A DNA stretch of 64,000 nucleotides from Selaginella moellendorffii. Its lineage: Eukaryota > Streptophyta > Lycopodiopsida > Selaginellales > Selaginellaceae. The notes below the pieces were generated by a model. It was not told the origin of the DNA. It made no database searches and saw nothing but the letters and a program-made list of their open reading frames with translations. Shown here one piece after another: positions 24,301 to 35,332 of the stretch. The stretch spans positions 520,775 through 584,774 of the forward strand of contig NW_003314327.1 in the NCBI RefSeq assembly GCF_000143415.4, given 5' to 3'. Made by a program: the position numbers and the translations under genes. Numbering within the stretch: position 1 is the stretch's first letter; each line of letters begins with the position of its first letter.

Positions 24301-27300
24301 TTCTTCTCTGCCAAGATTAGGGTTAGGTCACATTCTTGTTGAGGTGAATTTTCTCTAAGTGTTTGCATGCGTTCAAATGTGTTTTCTTCGATCTCTCTGA
24401 GCGTTTTCTCTTGAAATTTCTAGTATTCCACTATAGTGTGAAGCACTGTGGTTGCTTATAAATCTTCAATTTGTTCAAGTTAACTACTTGCAATTTTTCA
24501 TCATCTAAAGTTGCAAGTTTTGCTATTCCTAGGATTTGTATACTCATAATCTTGAATGGTCCTTCCCATTGATGAACAAGTTTTCCTCCAAGTTTATCCA
24601 CATTGCCACGATACCATAATACAAGATCTCCTACTTTGTAATGCGCTTTGTTTTTCTTGACTTGTTTGCAATCGTGATAAGCTTTTTTTCTAGTCTGTAT
24701 TGCTTCGATTGTCTATATTGCACTTAGTCTTTCTTCATCGAGTTTCTCGAGCATTGCAAGTCTTTTCTTGATTAATTCTTCTTGATTAATTTCAAGTTCA
24801 ATGGCCATTCTCAAGGATGGCACTGTGTACTTGAGTGGTGTTAATACTTCAATGCCATAAACAAGCTTGAAAGGTGTAGAATTTGTTGAAACTTTGTAGG
24901 TAGTTCTATAAGCCCAAAGAACATCATAAATTCTTTCATCCCAATCTTTAAGGTTTGTCTTGACTATTTTCTTGAGTATGTTTTTGAGTGTTTTGTTTGT
25001 TGATTCTACTTCTCTATTACCCTATGGGTAATATGGTGTTGACTTCTTATGGTTGATGATAAATTCTTTAACGAGAATGTCGATGGTTTTTTTCAGAAAA
25101 TGTGTTCTTCGATCTGTAACAATTTCTCGCAGTAATCCATATCTTGTAATAATTGTTTTGTAGAGAAACTTGGCTGTATTTTTTGCTGTGGCTTTCTTTA
25201 GTGGGAGAGCTTCTGCCCATTTTGTCATATAGTCGGTAGCGACTAAAATGTATTGATTTCCTTTGCTACTTTTTGCTATAGATCCAATGAAATCAAGTCC
25301 CCAACACTGGAAGGGTTCCAATGCTGTTTTCAGATTGAGTTCCTGAGTTTGTTTTCTTGGTGGAAACTTGGTTCTTTGACATATGTCACATTCTTGACAA
25401 TGCTGAGTGGTGTCTTTCCAGAGTGTCAGAAGCTTATCATCTTAGTTGAATTACCATAGGGGAACAAGTCACGAAATTCAATAATGACTTACTTGATTTA
25501 CACCTTTTTAAGGTCACAACTCAAGGAATGCTCTAGGATATTTACAACTTCTTGACAACAACCAAGATCCCAAATCACTACTTCACAAACAATCAAAAGA
25601 AACAATTTGTTTTGAGGACATGACAATATTCAGTCATGAGAGTCATGCAAGACGATCAGAAGGTCATTTTGCCGAATAAATTACGGCTAGGAAAGTGTTA
25701 CAAGCTGGATTAGTGTATGTTGTTTATCTGGCTTGTGGATAATCTCAAAGTTGAATTCTTGAAGTAGAGGAAACCATCTCGTGATTCTTCCAATGAGTAT
25801 TGTCTTATTGAGTAAGTGTAAGAGTGCTTAGTGATCAACTATGATCTTGACTTTGTTTGAAATAAGGTAATGTTGAAATTTGGTGAGTGCATAGACCATT
25901 CCTAATGCCTCTTTTTACGTGGTTGTATAGTTCATCTCCAATGGGGAGGGTCTTCGGCTTGCGTAGTAAATGGGATGGTCTCTATTATTGGTTTTTCTTT
26001 GGCAAAGTATAGCTCCAAGTGCATAATCAGATGCATTTACTTGGACAATGAATTCTTGAGTCTAGTCTGGTTGAACCAATATGGGGGCTTTTGTAAGCTT
26101 ATCCTTAAGTGTGTCAAAGGCCAGTTGGCAATCTTGTGTCCATGTGTAAGCTTAAGATTTCTTAAGTAGCTCCATGAGCAGTTTAGCAAGCTTTGCATAG
26201 TCTTGAATAAATTGTCTATGGTAACCCATTTTTCCGAGAAATCTTCTCAAACTTGTTAAATCCATAGATGGAGTCATTTTGACAATGACCTTATTTTTTG
26301 CTTTGTCAATGAGAATTCTGTCTTTACAAATGACATGGCCAAGTAATATTCCTGATTTGACAAAGAAAATACATTTTTCTGGATTAAGTGCAACTCGGTT
26401 TTGTCAACATTTAATAAAACACTTTTCTAAGTGTTCAAGGTGTTTATCTTTTGCTCCAAAGACGCTGAAGTCATCCATGAAGACTTGCATAAAATCAGTC
26501 AAGTATTCTTGAAACGTGTCGGTAATTATCCTTTGAAAAGTAAATGGTGCATTTGTTAATTTGAATGGTATTCTTGAGTATGCATATACGCCCCATAGAC
26601 TTATGAAGGCACTCTTGTATTGATCTTCTGGTGCTATGTGAAGTTGATTATAACTCGAAAATCTGTCAAGGAATGAGTACATCTTATGTCCTGCAACTGT
26701 CAAGTATCTCATTTGAGAATGGTATGGGAAAAGAGTCTTTTGCCATCACATCATTCAACTTTTTGTAATTGTCGTTTGCAATTTGTCGTTTTTCTTCGGG
26801 ACAATAACCAATGGTGACAACCATTGTACATTCTTGATGGGGTAAATGAATCCAACATTTGGTAGTTTGTTGAGTTCTGTTTTGACTTTATCGGTGAAGT
26901 TTGGGTTCATGCAATAAGCTGTTTGCTTGATTGGTCGAGTTCCTAGTAATAACTCTATGCGATGTGTACATAACTCCAGTGGTATTCCCTTGAGATCTTT
27001 GTATGACCATGCGAAAATGTCCTTGTAGGTTATAAGTAATTGTTGAGCTTTTATCTTGAAGTCTTTGTCAAGATTTGCAATGATAATTATGTTGTGTGGA
27101 TTTTCTTGAGGTCTGAGATTGAGTTCTTCAGTTTCTTCATTGAGGTTAATTCGGGGTGTAAATTTATTATTTCCAGATTGTAGGGCTGGATTAGCATCGA
27201 TCTGAATGTTGTATACTTTAGATTGTAGTTGTTCAGGCTTGAGAGTTGGCTTCTCGTTTTATTGTTTTATCTTTAATCTTTGGTGACATTGAGCTTGTAG

Positions 27301-27960
27301 CTTTGTAGAGTGGAGTGCTTGGTCCATCAAGTTTAAGTTGTTGTGCTGGTCATGATCCACTATTGGTAGTACATGGTGTAAATTGATTTCTTGAAAAGCT
27401 CGTAGCTCTGGGTAAGCTTTGAGGAGTTTGGCTTCTTCAAGGTCATCTAAGACTTCTTGCCAATTGCATTTTTGGGCTTAAGTTGGTTGAAATCTTTTCG
27501 GAATTTTTCTGGTTGTATTTGTAGCTATCTTCATTTGTCTTTTATCTGATTGTATACAAATTTCATGATCTATCCAATATTGAGCATAAACCACTTTGTT
27601 TAGCCATGGTCTTCCAAGCAAGATTTCGTAAGATGATTCTTTAATTGGCATTTTTAATACCACAAAGTTGATCTTGAACTTGTGTCCTTTGATTCCAATG
27701 GTGATATCTTTTATTATGCCAGCCGGTCTTATGACATGTTGGTCTACAATGCGAACATTGAAGGGAGCAGCTTGTATGGGTCCAAGTCCCATTCCTTTAC
27801 ATATACCATGCTTGATTATATTCACACCTGAGACTCCATCAAGTATTGCTCCAGTGAGTTGATTCTTGCCTATATTGAGGTCAATGCAAGGTACATTATC
27901 GTCATAATCTCCAAGTTGGATCTTTTCTTTGTCCTCTTTCTCAGATTTACATGGAAGTTG
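24300..27960 (-). pseudogene. pol: Second gypsy pol relic, minus strand (Athila/Tat-like)
   Basis: Right to left: an aspartic-protease-like segment with SSYEILLGRPWL (27,478-27,825); reverse transcriptase with YNQLHIAPEDQYKSAF, then IPFKLTNAPFTFQR, then FMDD (26,404-26,712); RNase H (about 25,700-26,150); an integrase finger HCQECDICQRTK (about 25,400); and an integrase core with D in GLDFIGS, D in VTDRRTHF and the conserved YYP-Q-GN...VES, where Gln is a TAG stop (about 25,022). A C-terminal WEGPFKI (GPF-type) motif lies near 24,580. The usual MPFGL is IPFKL here. Several stops break it. Confidence 0.88.
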
Positions 27961-28572
27961 CTTTTCTTGAGTGTGAGCTTCAGGAATTCGTGGACAACAA
28001 ATCTTAAGTATTTGGCTCTTAAGATATGGTGCTATTTGAAGTATTTGTTGTAAAGTTAATATGATTCCATGTTGCAGTATTTGTTCTGCAAGTGAGGTGT
28101 GCTCTTCTTGAGTGAAACTTGCTGTTTCCTAATCGCTTGATTGTTTGTCATGATCTTTGATTACTTGTGGTTCTTGTTCCTGCAATTCAGTTTGAATTGC
28201 TTAAAGTATTTTCTTGTTTTTCTTCCATTCAGTTTCTGGGATAATTTCAACTTCATCATCGTGATCTTGTTCTTCTAGATTATCCGGTTGCTGATACTTG
28301 TATTGTTGTCTCATGATAGCTCGTATTGCTGGTTTTTCAAAAGTTTGTAATTCTTCAATTTCCACCTCAACATTCCGTGCTATTGGTGGTCTTGGCCTTG
28401 GAGCCTGATTGTTTACTCCTTGGTTATTCTCGTGATTTGCATTTTGGTAAGGTTGTCGAGGTCGATTATCTTGTTGTAGTGCAGGTCGCTAGTTGTAATT
28501 GTAACCTTGAGCCTGAGGGTGGTCTTTGATTAGTAATTCTCGATATGGTTCTTGATCATAATTGTAATGTAT

Positions 28573-28672
28573 NNNNNNNNNNNNNNNNNNNNNNNNNNNN
28601 NNNNNNNNNNNNNNNNNNNNNNNNNNNNNNNNNNNNNNNNNNNNNNNNNNNNNNNNNNNNNNNNNNNNNNNN
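28573..28672. other. Assembly gap of 100 N
   Basis: Exactly one hundred N, the conventional placeholder for a gap of unknown size. It sits in the low-complexity Asn/Tyr-rich tail of gag, so missing repeat sequence is likely. Confidence 0.99.
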
Positions 28673-30114
28673 CTTCCATAATTTCCAGTATAATTATTTG
28701 GTCTTTGATCTTGAGGGGGTATTCTATTATAGTTGCTATTGTCTCGATGGTAAAAGTTTCCTCTTTGATTATACAAATTATCATCACGTTGATAATAATT
28801 GTTATATCTTGGAGGTTGATTTCGTGATGGTCGTGCATTTTGATTCCAGTTTCCTTGATATTGAGGATTGGGCTCTCAACAAGGAGCATCTTGATTCTTG
28901 AAACTTCCATTGTATTTCTATATTGGCAATTCTTGATTGTATGGCCTTTTCTTTCACAAATTTGACATTTTGGAAGCTGAAATTTGCATTCCAAATATAT
29001 ATGTCCTTCATTTTTACACTTTGTACATCACACTCCTTTGAGTTCGGTTTGTGAGATTTTCCTGATTATATCCTTCAAGTCTTGGTCTTTTGGTGTTTTC
29101 TTCTTTGTCTTAATGCATATTTCTTCTTCTTCTTCATCATCTAAACTATCATTGGTTTGTGAAGGTATAATTTTTGTGAATTACTTGAATCGCTTTTCCA
29201 ATGTGAGGATTTCTTTGGAGAGTGTATCAACACTTTCATCATCTAAATTCTTTGCTACAACAACAATTGCGACCATGTTTTTATAGATTTCTTTGAGTCC
29301 TTGGATGTAGGACAAGCTCTTTCCTTTATCTGTTATCAAATCCTTGCAGTGCTTTGCATGAAACTTAAATCTTCAAGTGTAATTTTGAATTCTTTCATAT
29401 GGTTTTTGCTTGAAGTTTTTGATGATCTCATAGTGTTCTTCTGGAGTTCCACCGGTTTGGAATTGCTCTTTGAATTGTGTGACCTTTTTGTCATGGGTCA
29501 AAGCATCATTTAGTGCTTTTCCTTTAAGTGTGTATGGGAAAAGTATTTCTCGATGCATTTCCTATTTGTTCATCCTTACAATTTGATCAAATTGTTTAAG
29601 ATGTTGGTTTGCATCTTCGGTTTTTCCACCAGTAAAAATGGGATAGAAAATCATGTTCCCTATGGCTGTTGTTAGGTTGATGATTGCCATTTGAAGTTGT
29701 ACACTTTGTTGGTTGAGTTGTTCTTTTGGTGAGTTTGCATTTGAGTAAAACTCTGGTGCTATGTAGTCTGCTTCATCAAATGCCTTAAACTCTGGGGTGT
29801 CTTTCATATTTGGTTCTTTGTTATCTTTGGCTGGGTTGCTCGACTCAGCAACTTGAATTTGTTTATCCTCTTTGTCGTACTTCTCTAATATCGTTTCTAA
29901 AATTTGTTGTTATTATTGTTCTAATTTCTCTTTTTCTATCTCTTCTTTTCTCACTTCTCAATTCTTTTGTCGAAGATCTCTTTCCCAGATCTTGATTGGG
30001 TCTAGTTTGTGTTTATGCATTCAGTTTGCTGAGTCTTCTTGACTTAGATGTCAAGGTAACTTTCCTAAATTTGTGTTTCACCTAAGTTGTCTTGAGTCAA
30101 ATGTTGTTCTTCAT

Positions 30115-30330
30115 AGATTGCAAAGTCAAGCTTTTACGTCTTGAGTCTTTTGCAAGCTTTGATTCTTGCATAAATGCGAAGTCAAGCTCTTGTGTCTTGA
30201 GTCTTTTACAAGTATGATTTTGTTGTATAAATGCGAAGTCAAGCTCTTATGTCTTGAGTCTTTTGCAAGTTTGGTTTTGTCGTATAAATGCGAAGTTATG
30301 CTCTTGTGTCTTGAGTCTTCAATCGAATTT
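30115..30330 (-). repeat. 57-base tandem repeat, about four units (19 codons each)
   Basis: The text 'gtcttgagtctt' recurs at about 30,138, 30,194, 30,251 and 30,308, a 57-base period. In the minus (gag) sense, units translate as DSRHKSLTSHLYDKTKLAK-like 19-residue repeats without stops, so the array keeps the frame of the gag leader. The last unit drifts out of frame. Confidence 0.8.
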
Positions 30331-31569
30331 TTCTTTCTTGATTCTTCCCAAGTTTCTTCTCGAGGTCACTTTCCTGAGTCTAGCTCAAGAAGGTCTTGTA
30401 TTTAAAAAATAAGATGGTGTAAGTAAGCATGATTTTGTTTGTTGGAAGGAGGTCGATTGTGTCATAAATTGATTGATATAGCTGTTTGCTAGTAATATTG
30501 GATACTACTTGCCAACTTTGGGATCGAGCAGGTATGCAAATGATTGCAACTCTCTTTAGTAGTCCAATTTTGTCTAAATTCTTGAACAATTGTTTTAGTC
30601 TCTTACAATGTGTTGATTGTACTGGAATGTGAGCTCTCACTATGAGTGTTTGTGTTTCCGATGGTAATATTTGAAAATAATATATCGATGGTAATATTTG
30701 AAAATGTTGAATACAGCAGTGGTTATATTTTTAATGTCCTAACTTCACCTTCTTCAAATGATATAGGTTTCAAATTTTGTAATTCCTGTTGTTTCTTATC
30801 TCAAGTGACATTCATACGTTAAGGTATGGATTCCAACAGATTCTTGTTGCTTTAAGCCTATGTGTGCGCAGATCTATCTAGCGCACTTTTGCCCACAGTC
30901 CTTCCCTTATCTTGAGATCAGTAAGCTTATATATCACACTCCTAACCTGTGTAATAAATCCTCTAACAAATTTTCATCCAAGTATTTCCTGAACTTCTCT
31001 AAACAGGAATCTTGGAATTTCTTTGTAAATTCAAGTGATAGCATCCCAAGTATGCCACTCAACTTCTTCCTTGAGACAAATAAATTCTTGATCGATATAC
31101 ACGAAAGATCTCCATGAAAGTTCGAGGATGACTCTTCACATATACAATTCTTGTTTATCTTGTTTTCCTATAAACTTCGCACCATGTATGATAGTGCCAT
31201 TGCAAATTGGTGTATAGTTTTCTTGATCTAATTTGTTGTAAACTAAATTGAAGATTCGTTTCTGAATCTCAAATGGTAGCTGCCTGATTGCCTCTAAAAA
31301 GTTTTTAGAGTCTTGCATCTAACGAGGGATTTCCTCATCTCACTGGTTTCTTGTGCAAGCTCAAAATTCCATGCTGTGTCATTGTTATCACTCTCATCAT
31401 GTGTGCTACAGAATTTTGGTGATTGTTCATTATCTTTTAGCATTCTTCCCCTTTTGTTCTTCTATTGACTAGACAATTTGTGTAACAATCGCAAGACTAT
31501 TTCTTGGAATTTTTGAAAGCAACTCGTCCTCTGTTTCTCTTCTTTTTCTAAACTATTGTCACTTTTTCT

Positions 31570-31745
31570 GGTGTCATTTTCTAAACATTCTAAGTCTTAC
31601 TTTTATAGTCATTGTTGCTCACATCAAGGTTAAGAATACAGTCCTAACCTTGAACCTCTCAAGTTTGTTTTCCTAAGCTTGAACTTTCGAGCTTGCCTTT
31701 TTCCTCTTTCTCCACTTTAGACCACTCTCCACTCTAAACCCTAAA
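31570..31745 (-). repeat. LTR-start fragment, minus orientation
   Basis: In the minus sense it reads GTGGAGAAAGAGGAAAAAGG, then ATGACTATAAAAGTAAGAC with a TATA box. It directly precedes the gag N-terminus, so it is the probable promoter part of the 5' LTR for the minus-strand element. It is head-to-head with the plus-oriented copy at 31,780. Confidence 0.55.
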
Positions 31746-31779
31746 CTTGAGAGGTTCAAGTTTAGGACTGTATTCCTAA

Positions 31780-32114
31780 CTTTGAGATGAGTAGTAGTGA
31801 CTATAAAAGTAGGACTTAGAATGTTTTTAAACTTATCCCTAATACAAATACATTACAATATATTGTCATTCTGCCTATCTCTTTGGCTCTTCATGGCAAT
31901 ATCTTACTTGCCCACCACCTTCAAAGGATCAAAGGCGTGGGACTAGCACTTTCATACTCATGTTCACAATCTCAACTTAGATTAGCATAAGCAGGTAAGT
32001 GCACTCTTTTCGTAGTGTAGTTTTAGATTTAGGGACTAGTTTAGATTTGAAACCTTCTAGGAAGATCTTGTGTGGATATTTTCCTCCTAGTTTAGAAAAT
32101 TTTAGAAGTTTTCA
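31780..32114 (+). repeat. LTR-like repeat, right copy
   Basis: Direct repeat of about 20,975-21,314. It carries TATAAAAG near 31,803, 'tattgtcattctgcctatct', and ends AGAAGTTTTCA at 32,114. With the fragment at 31,570 it forms two outward-facing TATA boxes. Confidence 0.6.
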
Positions 32115-32599
32115 ATGTCCTTGCAAATAGGGGCATATCACACTTTGTAAGTTGGGTGACACCTAGAACAACAAATGTGGTTAATGTAAGCAACCAGAGG
32201 GAACAACTTGAGAGACGATTCATGATGTTCAAATATAAAACGAAAAGGCCCATGAACAAGAGTGCACCCCCTTTTTCAATCGGTTAAGGGTCTTAGAATA
32301 TTTGGGGTTAAACGTCTTTGGGTTTTAATAGTACTGGGTTGGGTGACCTCTTGAGAAGTCTAAATTCAAGAGTTTACAATTAACTCTATTGGTCATTTCC
32401 TTATTGGCGACAGTTGAAAGGTGTTTGAGTTGTTAGCACATCCGGATTAGACAAAGAAGTTATCCTAACTCATTTAGGTTGGTGCATTTTTCACATAGTG
32501 TGAACACTGTGAACTTTTTCTAGAGTTGTTTCCTTGGTGGTGTTTTAGACTAGAGTATGCATCGATGAGGATGTTGATCTTCCCTAATAGGGGGAAAGT
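32115..32599. other. Unassigned sequence
   Basis: No open frame or recognisable repeat was found. It lies between two LTR-like blocks. Confidence 0.3.
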
Positions 32600-33625
32600 G
32601 TTGCAAATGTAACTTTGGGTATCAAAAGTTATTTGTCGGTTAGTCTTTTCAAATATTTTTTCTTTACTACTATAATGGCAAAAGGTTAGTATTGTTGGTT
32701 TCTTTATCAGTTTTTACCTAAGATAGTTGAGAAACTGGTCTTCGTGTGTGTACTTAACCAAATGAGCATAAGGACGAAATTTCTAAGTGCTATTAGTTAA
32801 GTATACTTGATCTGGTTATATAAACTCATTTGTTGACTTGCACTTGCTAATGTTGGGAACCCTTGTGATATTGAGTTTGGTCCCTTAATATTTACCAAAT
32901 GATAGCTTACCGTGTCTGCTAAACACCCTTGCTATCATGCCCTTTATGTTAGTCTTATTCCGGTCCCAGATACTATTTATGGAAAGTGCCTAGATTTGCT
33001 CATTTGGCATATTTATAAAATGTAGAGATTATCCTGAAGACAATGATGTTCATCGCATGTCCAAATTTGTAATCTAGAGACATTCCATATTTAGTTAATT
33101 TCAACTTGTCCCAGAGACTAACTCCTGATACTAGGAGAGGGTTGGCTTCCAAAATTTATAGTAGGGATAGTGGGTAGGTTGGGTATAACTGACCAACCTG
33201 AGGTATAATATATCTCCTGCTTGCATGCCCGTCCTTGTTCTACATCTGACTTGGGTCTAAGCCCAAGTTCCATACCATACTAATTGGTGGAGTACTTATA
33301 TCCTTGTGTTATGCCACTAGTATGCTGAAATAGCCCCAGACTCTGTTTGGCTTTGTTTTGCATGTTAATTTTGGGATGCTCTAGGACTATTTTAAGTCAC
33401 TCTATGCTTCTGTCCTTTCGCTCCTAGGGCTGAACACTCAAAAGTCACTCTATGCTCCGGTTCCTTTGCTCCTTGGTTCCATGCTTAGGAGTTTGGCTCC
33501 ATTCTTTCATTTAGTGGCTTAAGGCCCTGAAACTTGGGTTCTACACCACTGTCTTTAGGACATGTGGCATGTGACACGTGGCAAGGGTTCATGTCCCGCT
33601 TTATGGTTATCCTATGGTAAATCTA
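32600..33625 (+). repeat. LTR-like module E, copy 1
   Basis: It matches, inverted, 50,880-51,960. Both carry 'tttgggtatcaaaagttatt'-type text at one end and 'ttatcctatggtaaatc' at the other. A decayed direct copy of its 3' part is at 57,340-57,592. In the 50,848 copy the end abuts a primer site, which identifies the module as an LTR. Here its end is missing; the match stops near 33,625. Confidence 0.65.
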
Positions 33626-33699
33626 TTAGGCGCCAGCTTTGACTACGTGGTCAATGTTGGTCAAAGGGAGATTCAAGGGTATATTAAGGCATGTTAGGG
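33626..33699 (+). repeat. Left flank of the large TIR element; possible LTR U3 fragment with TATA box
   Basis: It carries GTATATTAAGG (TATA-like, about 33,679) and ends ...TTAGGG directly against the inverted terminus at 33,700. The right flank at 48,138-48,288 is an LTR end followed by a primer site. The simplest reading is that these two pieces are the halves of one LTR split by the insertion. Confidence 0.4.
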
Positions 33700-33727
33700 T
33701 AAAAAGCTCTATTTCGTTAAAGTGGGA
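33700..33727 (+). repeat. Left terminal inverted repeat
   Basis: Reads TAAAAAGCTCTATTTCG then TTAAAGTGGGA. It pairs with 48,108-48,133 on the opposite strand. A second AAAATGGGA copy follows at about 33,738. The left neighbour AGGG is a candidate target duplication. Confidence 0.7.
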
Positions 33728-33890
33728 TTTATTCAGTAAAATGGGACTAGTACAAATTTTCAAGTATTTGAAAATGTCGTGAAATTATATGTTTTTTGTC
33801 CAGGGGCTAGACATATCTTGGGCATGGTGACTAGCGCGGTGACTTTGTGTCCAGACTGAGTCCATTTGGTTGTATAATAAATCTCATTGT

Positions 33891-33950
33891 CAAGGTGAAC
33901 AAGCCGAATCTGAAGTTAAAGAAGAGTGATGGCATGCGCGCACACACTAT
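33891..33950 (+). repeat. Micro-exon-like repeat with motif, plus orientation
   Basis: CAAGGTGAACAAGCCGAAT, then a motif-like 'gtgatggcatgcgcgcacac' about 15 bases later. The same unit occurs twice in the opposite orientation at 35,147-35,170 and 35,274-35,298. Confidence 0.45.
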
Positions 33951-34362
33951 TTGTTTGTTCATTGAGCGTGTGGTGAGCTTTCCAAGATGAACGTCATTCC
34001 TATTAGCCAGACATATAACTTAATGGTGAGAACATTTAGATATTATTCAATGTTATCTTTTTCTAACGAATCTAATTGTGAAGGTGTAGCAAGAGGCATT
34101 GCTAGTCTGGAGAAGTCATTTAACTCATTTGACCCTTAGTGTATTTTCATGAAACTAAATAACATTCATATTATTAAGGAATTTCTCTAGTACCTTTTTT
34201 TTACGACATAGAGGCTTGCATTTCTTTCAAAGGTGATTTAGTAAAAGGCCTGAGGGCACATGCCATTCTATTTCTCAGACCGGTATTAAAATATACTAGT
34301 GCAAAGGGAAAAAGGTATTTGGTGATCAAGTAAATGGCATGAGGGCACATGCCATTATAAGC

Positions 34363-34620
34363 CTAAGCGCTAGTGGACACCTCCTTTTTGGTACTCTCAG
34401 CGGTACTATCATCCTTCTCCGGGTCAGTTGTTTTGCTTTGGATTGTTGTCTTTGACGTTACTGGGGCGTTCTCGATAGTTGTTAATGTTGCCGTTTGTTC
34501 AGAAAAATGATCACCTAGAGTATAGTATGGGGAGTTTGGAAGACTTATATATTCTACATCTTCACCTATCTCCTTCTCCGTCTCCTTTTCTGCCTCACTT
34601 ACAGATTTTGTGTTTGCCAT
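34363..34620 (-). CDS. Small Ser/Thr/Glu-rich ORF, possibly a last exon of the transposase gene
   Basis: An 85-codon open frame from an ATG at 34,618-34,620. It is acidic and Ser/Thr/Lys-rich (SEAEKETEKEIGEDVEYISL near the start). Sequence just upstream reads ATTTTAG then GGTGAAGAGC in the minus sense, so it could instead be a 3' exon of the transposase gene, reached through motif-bearing introns between 34,640 and 35,330. No domain is recognised. Confidence 0.35.
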   Translation of the reverse strand: MANTKSVSEAEKETEKEIGEDVEYISLPNSPYYTLGDHFSEQTATLTTIENAPVTSKTTIQSKTTDPEKDDSTAESTKKEVSTSA

Positions 34621-35146
34621 GAGAACGCTCTTCACCCTAAAATATGGAGTTCGTTGTGTTATAAAAGGAAACTAACACACACGCTGCAAGGGAATGATGG
34701 TACATAAAGCACGTAAGCCCACAATATGGGTTTATGTGCCATTAATATGGGCCACACGCCATATTATTAGATTTATGCACGTGTGATTGGTAAATGCATA
34801 TGTCACATCATCTTTGTTTTACCTCATACACTATATCAGGCCTAATGAACCATATCACATGTGCGCACATGCTATATATATGGAGAAGTATTATGCAAGG
34901 ATAGAAAAATTCAATGCATGATTGTGGAGAGCAATGGCATGAAGCCACATGCTAAATAACATTTTAGAGAAAGATTAAAATAGAAACATGCAAACAGTAC
35001 TAAGTGGACCAAGACTTAGAAGTGCACAATTGAATGAGGTATTTCTAATAAATATTTCACTCACCTTATATAGGAATGGCTACCACTCTCAAATGGCGTA
35101 TCGCCTCATGCCATCACCTCGCAATTTGTTATAACAATCCGATGAA

Positions 35147-35298
35147 TTCATATTCGGCTTGTTCACCTTGAACTTTAAGTAAGATTTGCTAGAACAACTA
35201 AGAATTTATACTTGTTATTTGTATCATCTCACCTAGGAATGGCGTAAGGCCACATGCCATCACGCCTCCTCTGATTCAGATTCGGATTGTTCACCTTG
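35147..35298 (-). repeat. Two tandem micro-exon/intron-like units after the transposase ORF
   Basis: In the minus sense the ORF end ...GTTCAAG is followed by GTGAGATTC..., a good donor. Then come two copies of TTCAAG + GTGAACAA(T/G)CCGAAT + CTGAA, about 125 bases apart, each followed within 30 bases by a copy of the palindrome (35,239 and 35,093). This is the same short-exon-plus-motif-intron design as in the cargo gene. Whether they are spliced is not known. Confidence 0.45.
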
Positions 35299-35332
35299 AA
35301 ATAAAATACATTAGAAACTTAGTAAAGGAATA

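Larger units (their letters stand above)
28490..31320 (-). pseudogene. gag: Gag region of the second gypsy element
   Basis: Two adjacent CCHC zinc knuckles near 28,935-29,020 on the minus strand read CTKCKNEGHIYLEC and CQICERKGHTIKNC, both with intact C-C-H-C spacing. Farther upstream are ATL-type gag pieces (DANQHLKQFDQIVRMNK, 29,562; YTLKGKALNDAL, about 29,510) with a TAG stop between them at a likely Gln. The N-terminal part (LPFEIQKRIFNLVYNKLDQE, 31,136-31,318) and a 19-residue repeat (see 30,115) complete it. An Asn/Tyr/Arg-rich tail is interrupted by the N gap. Gag would package element RNA. The frame is damaged. Confidence 0.75.
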
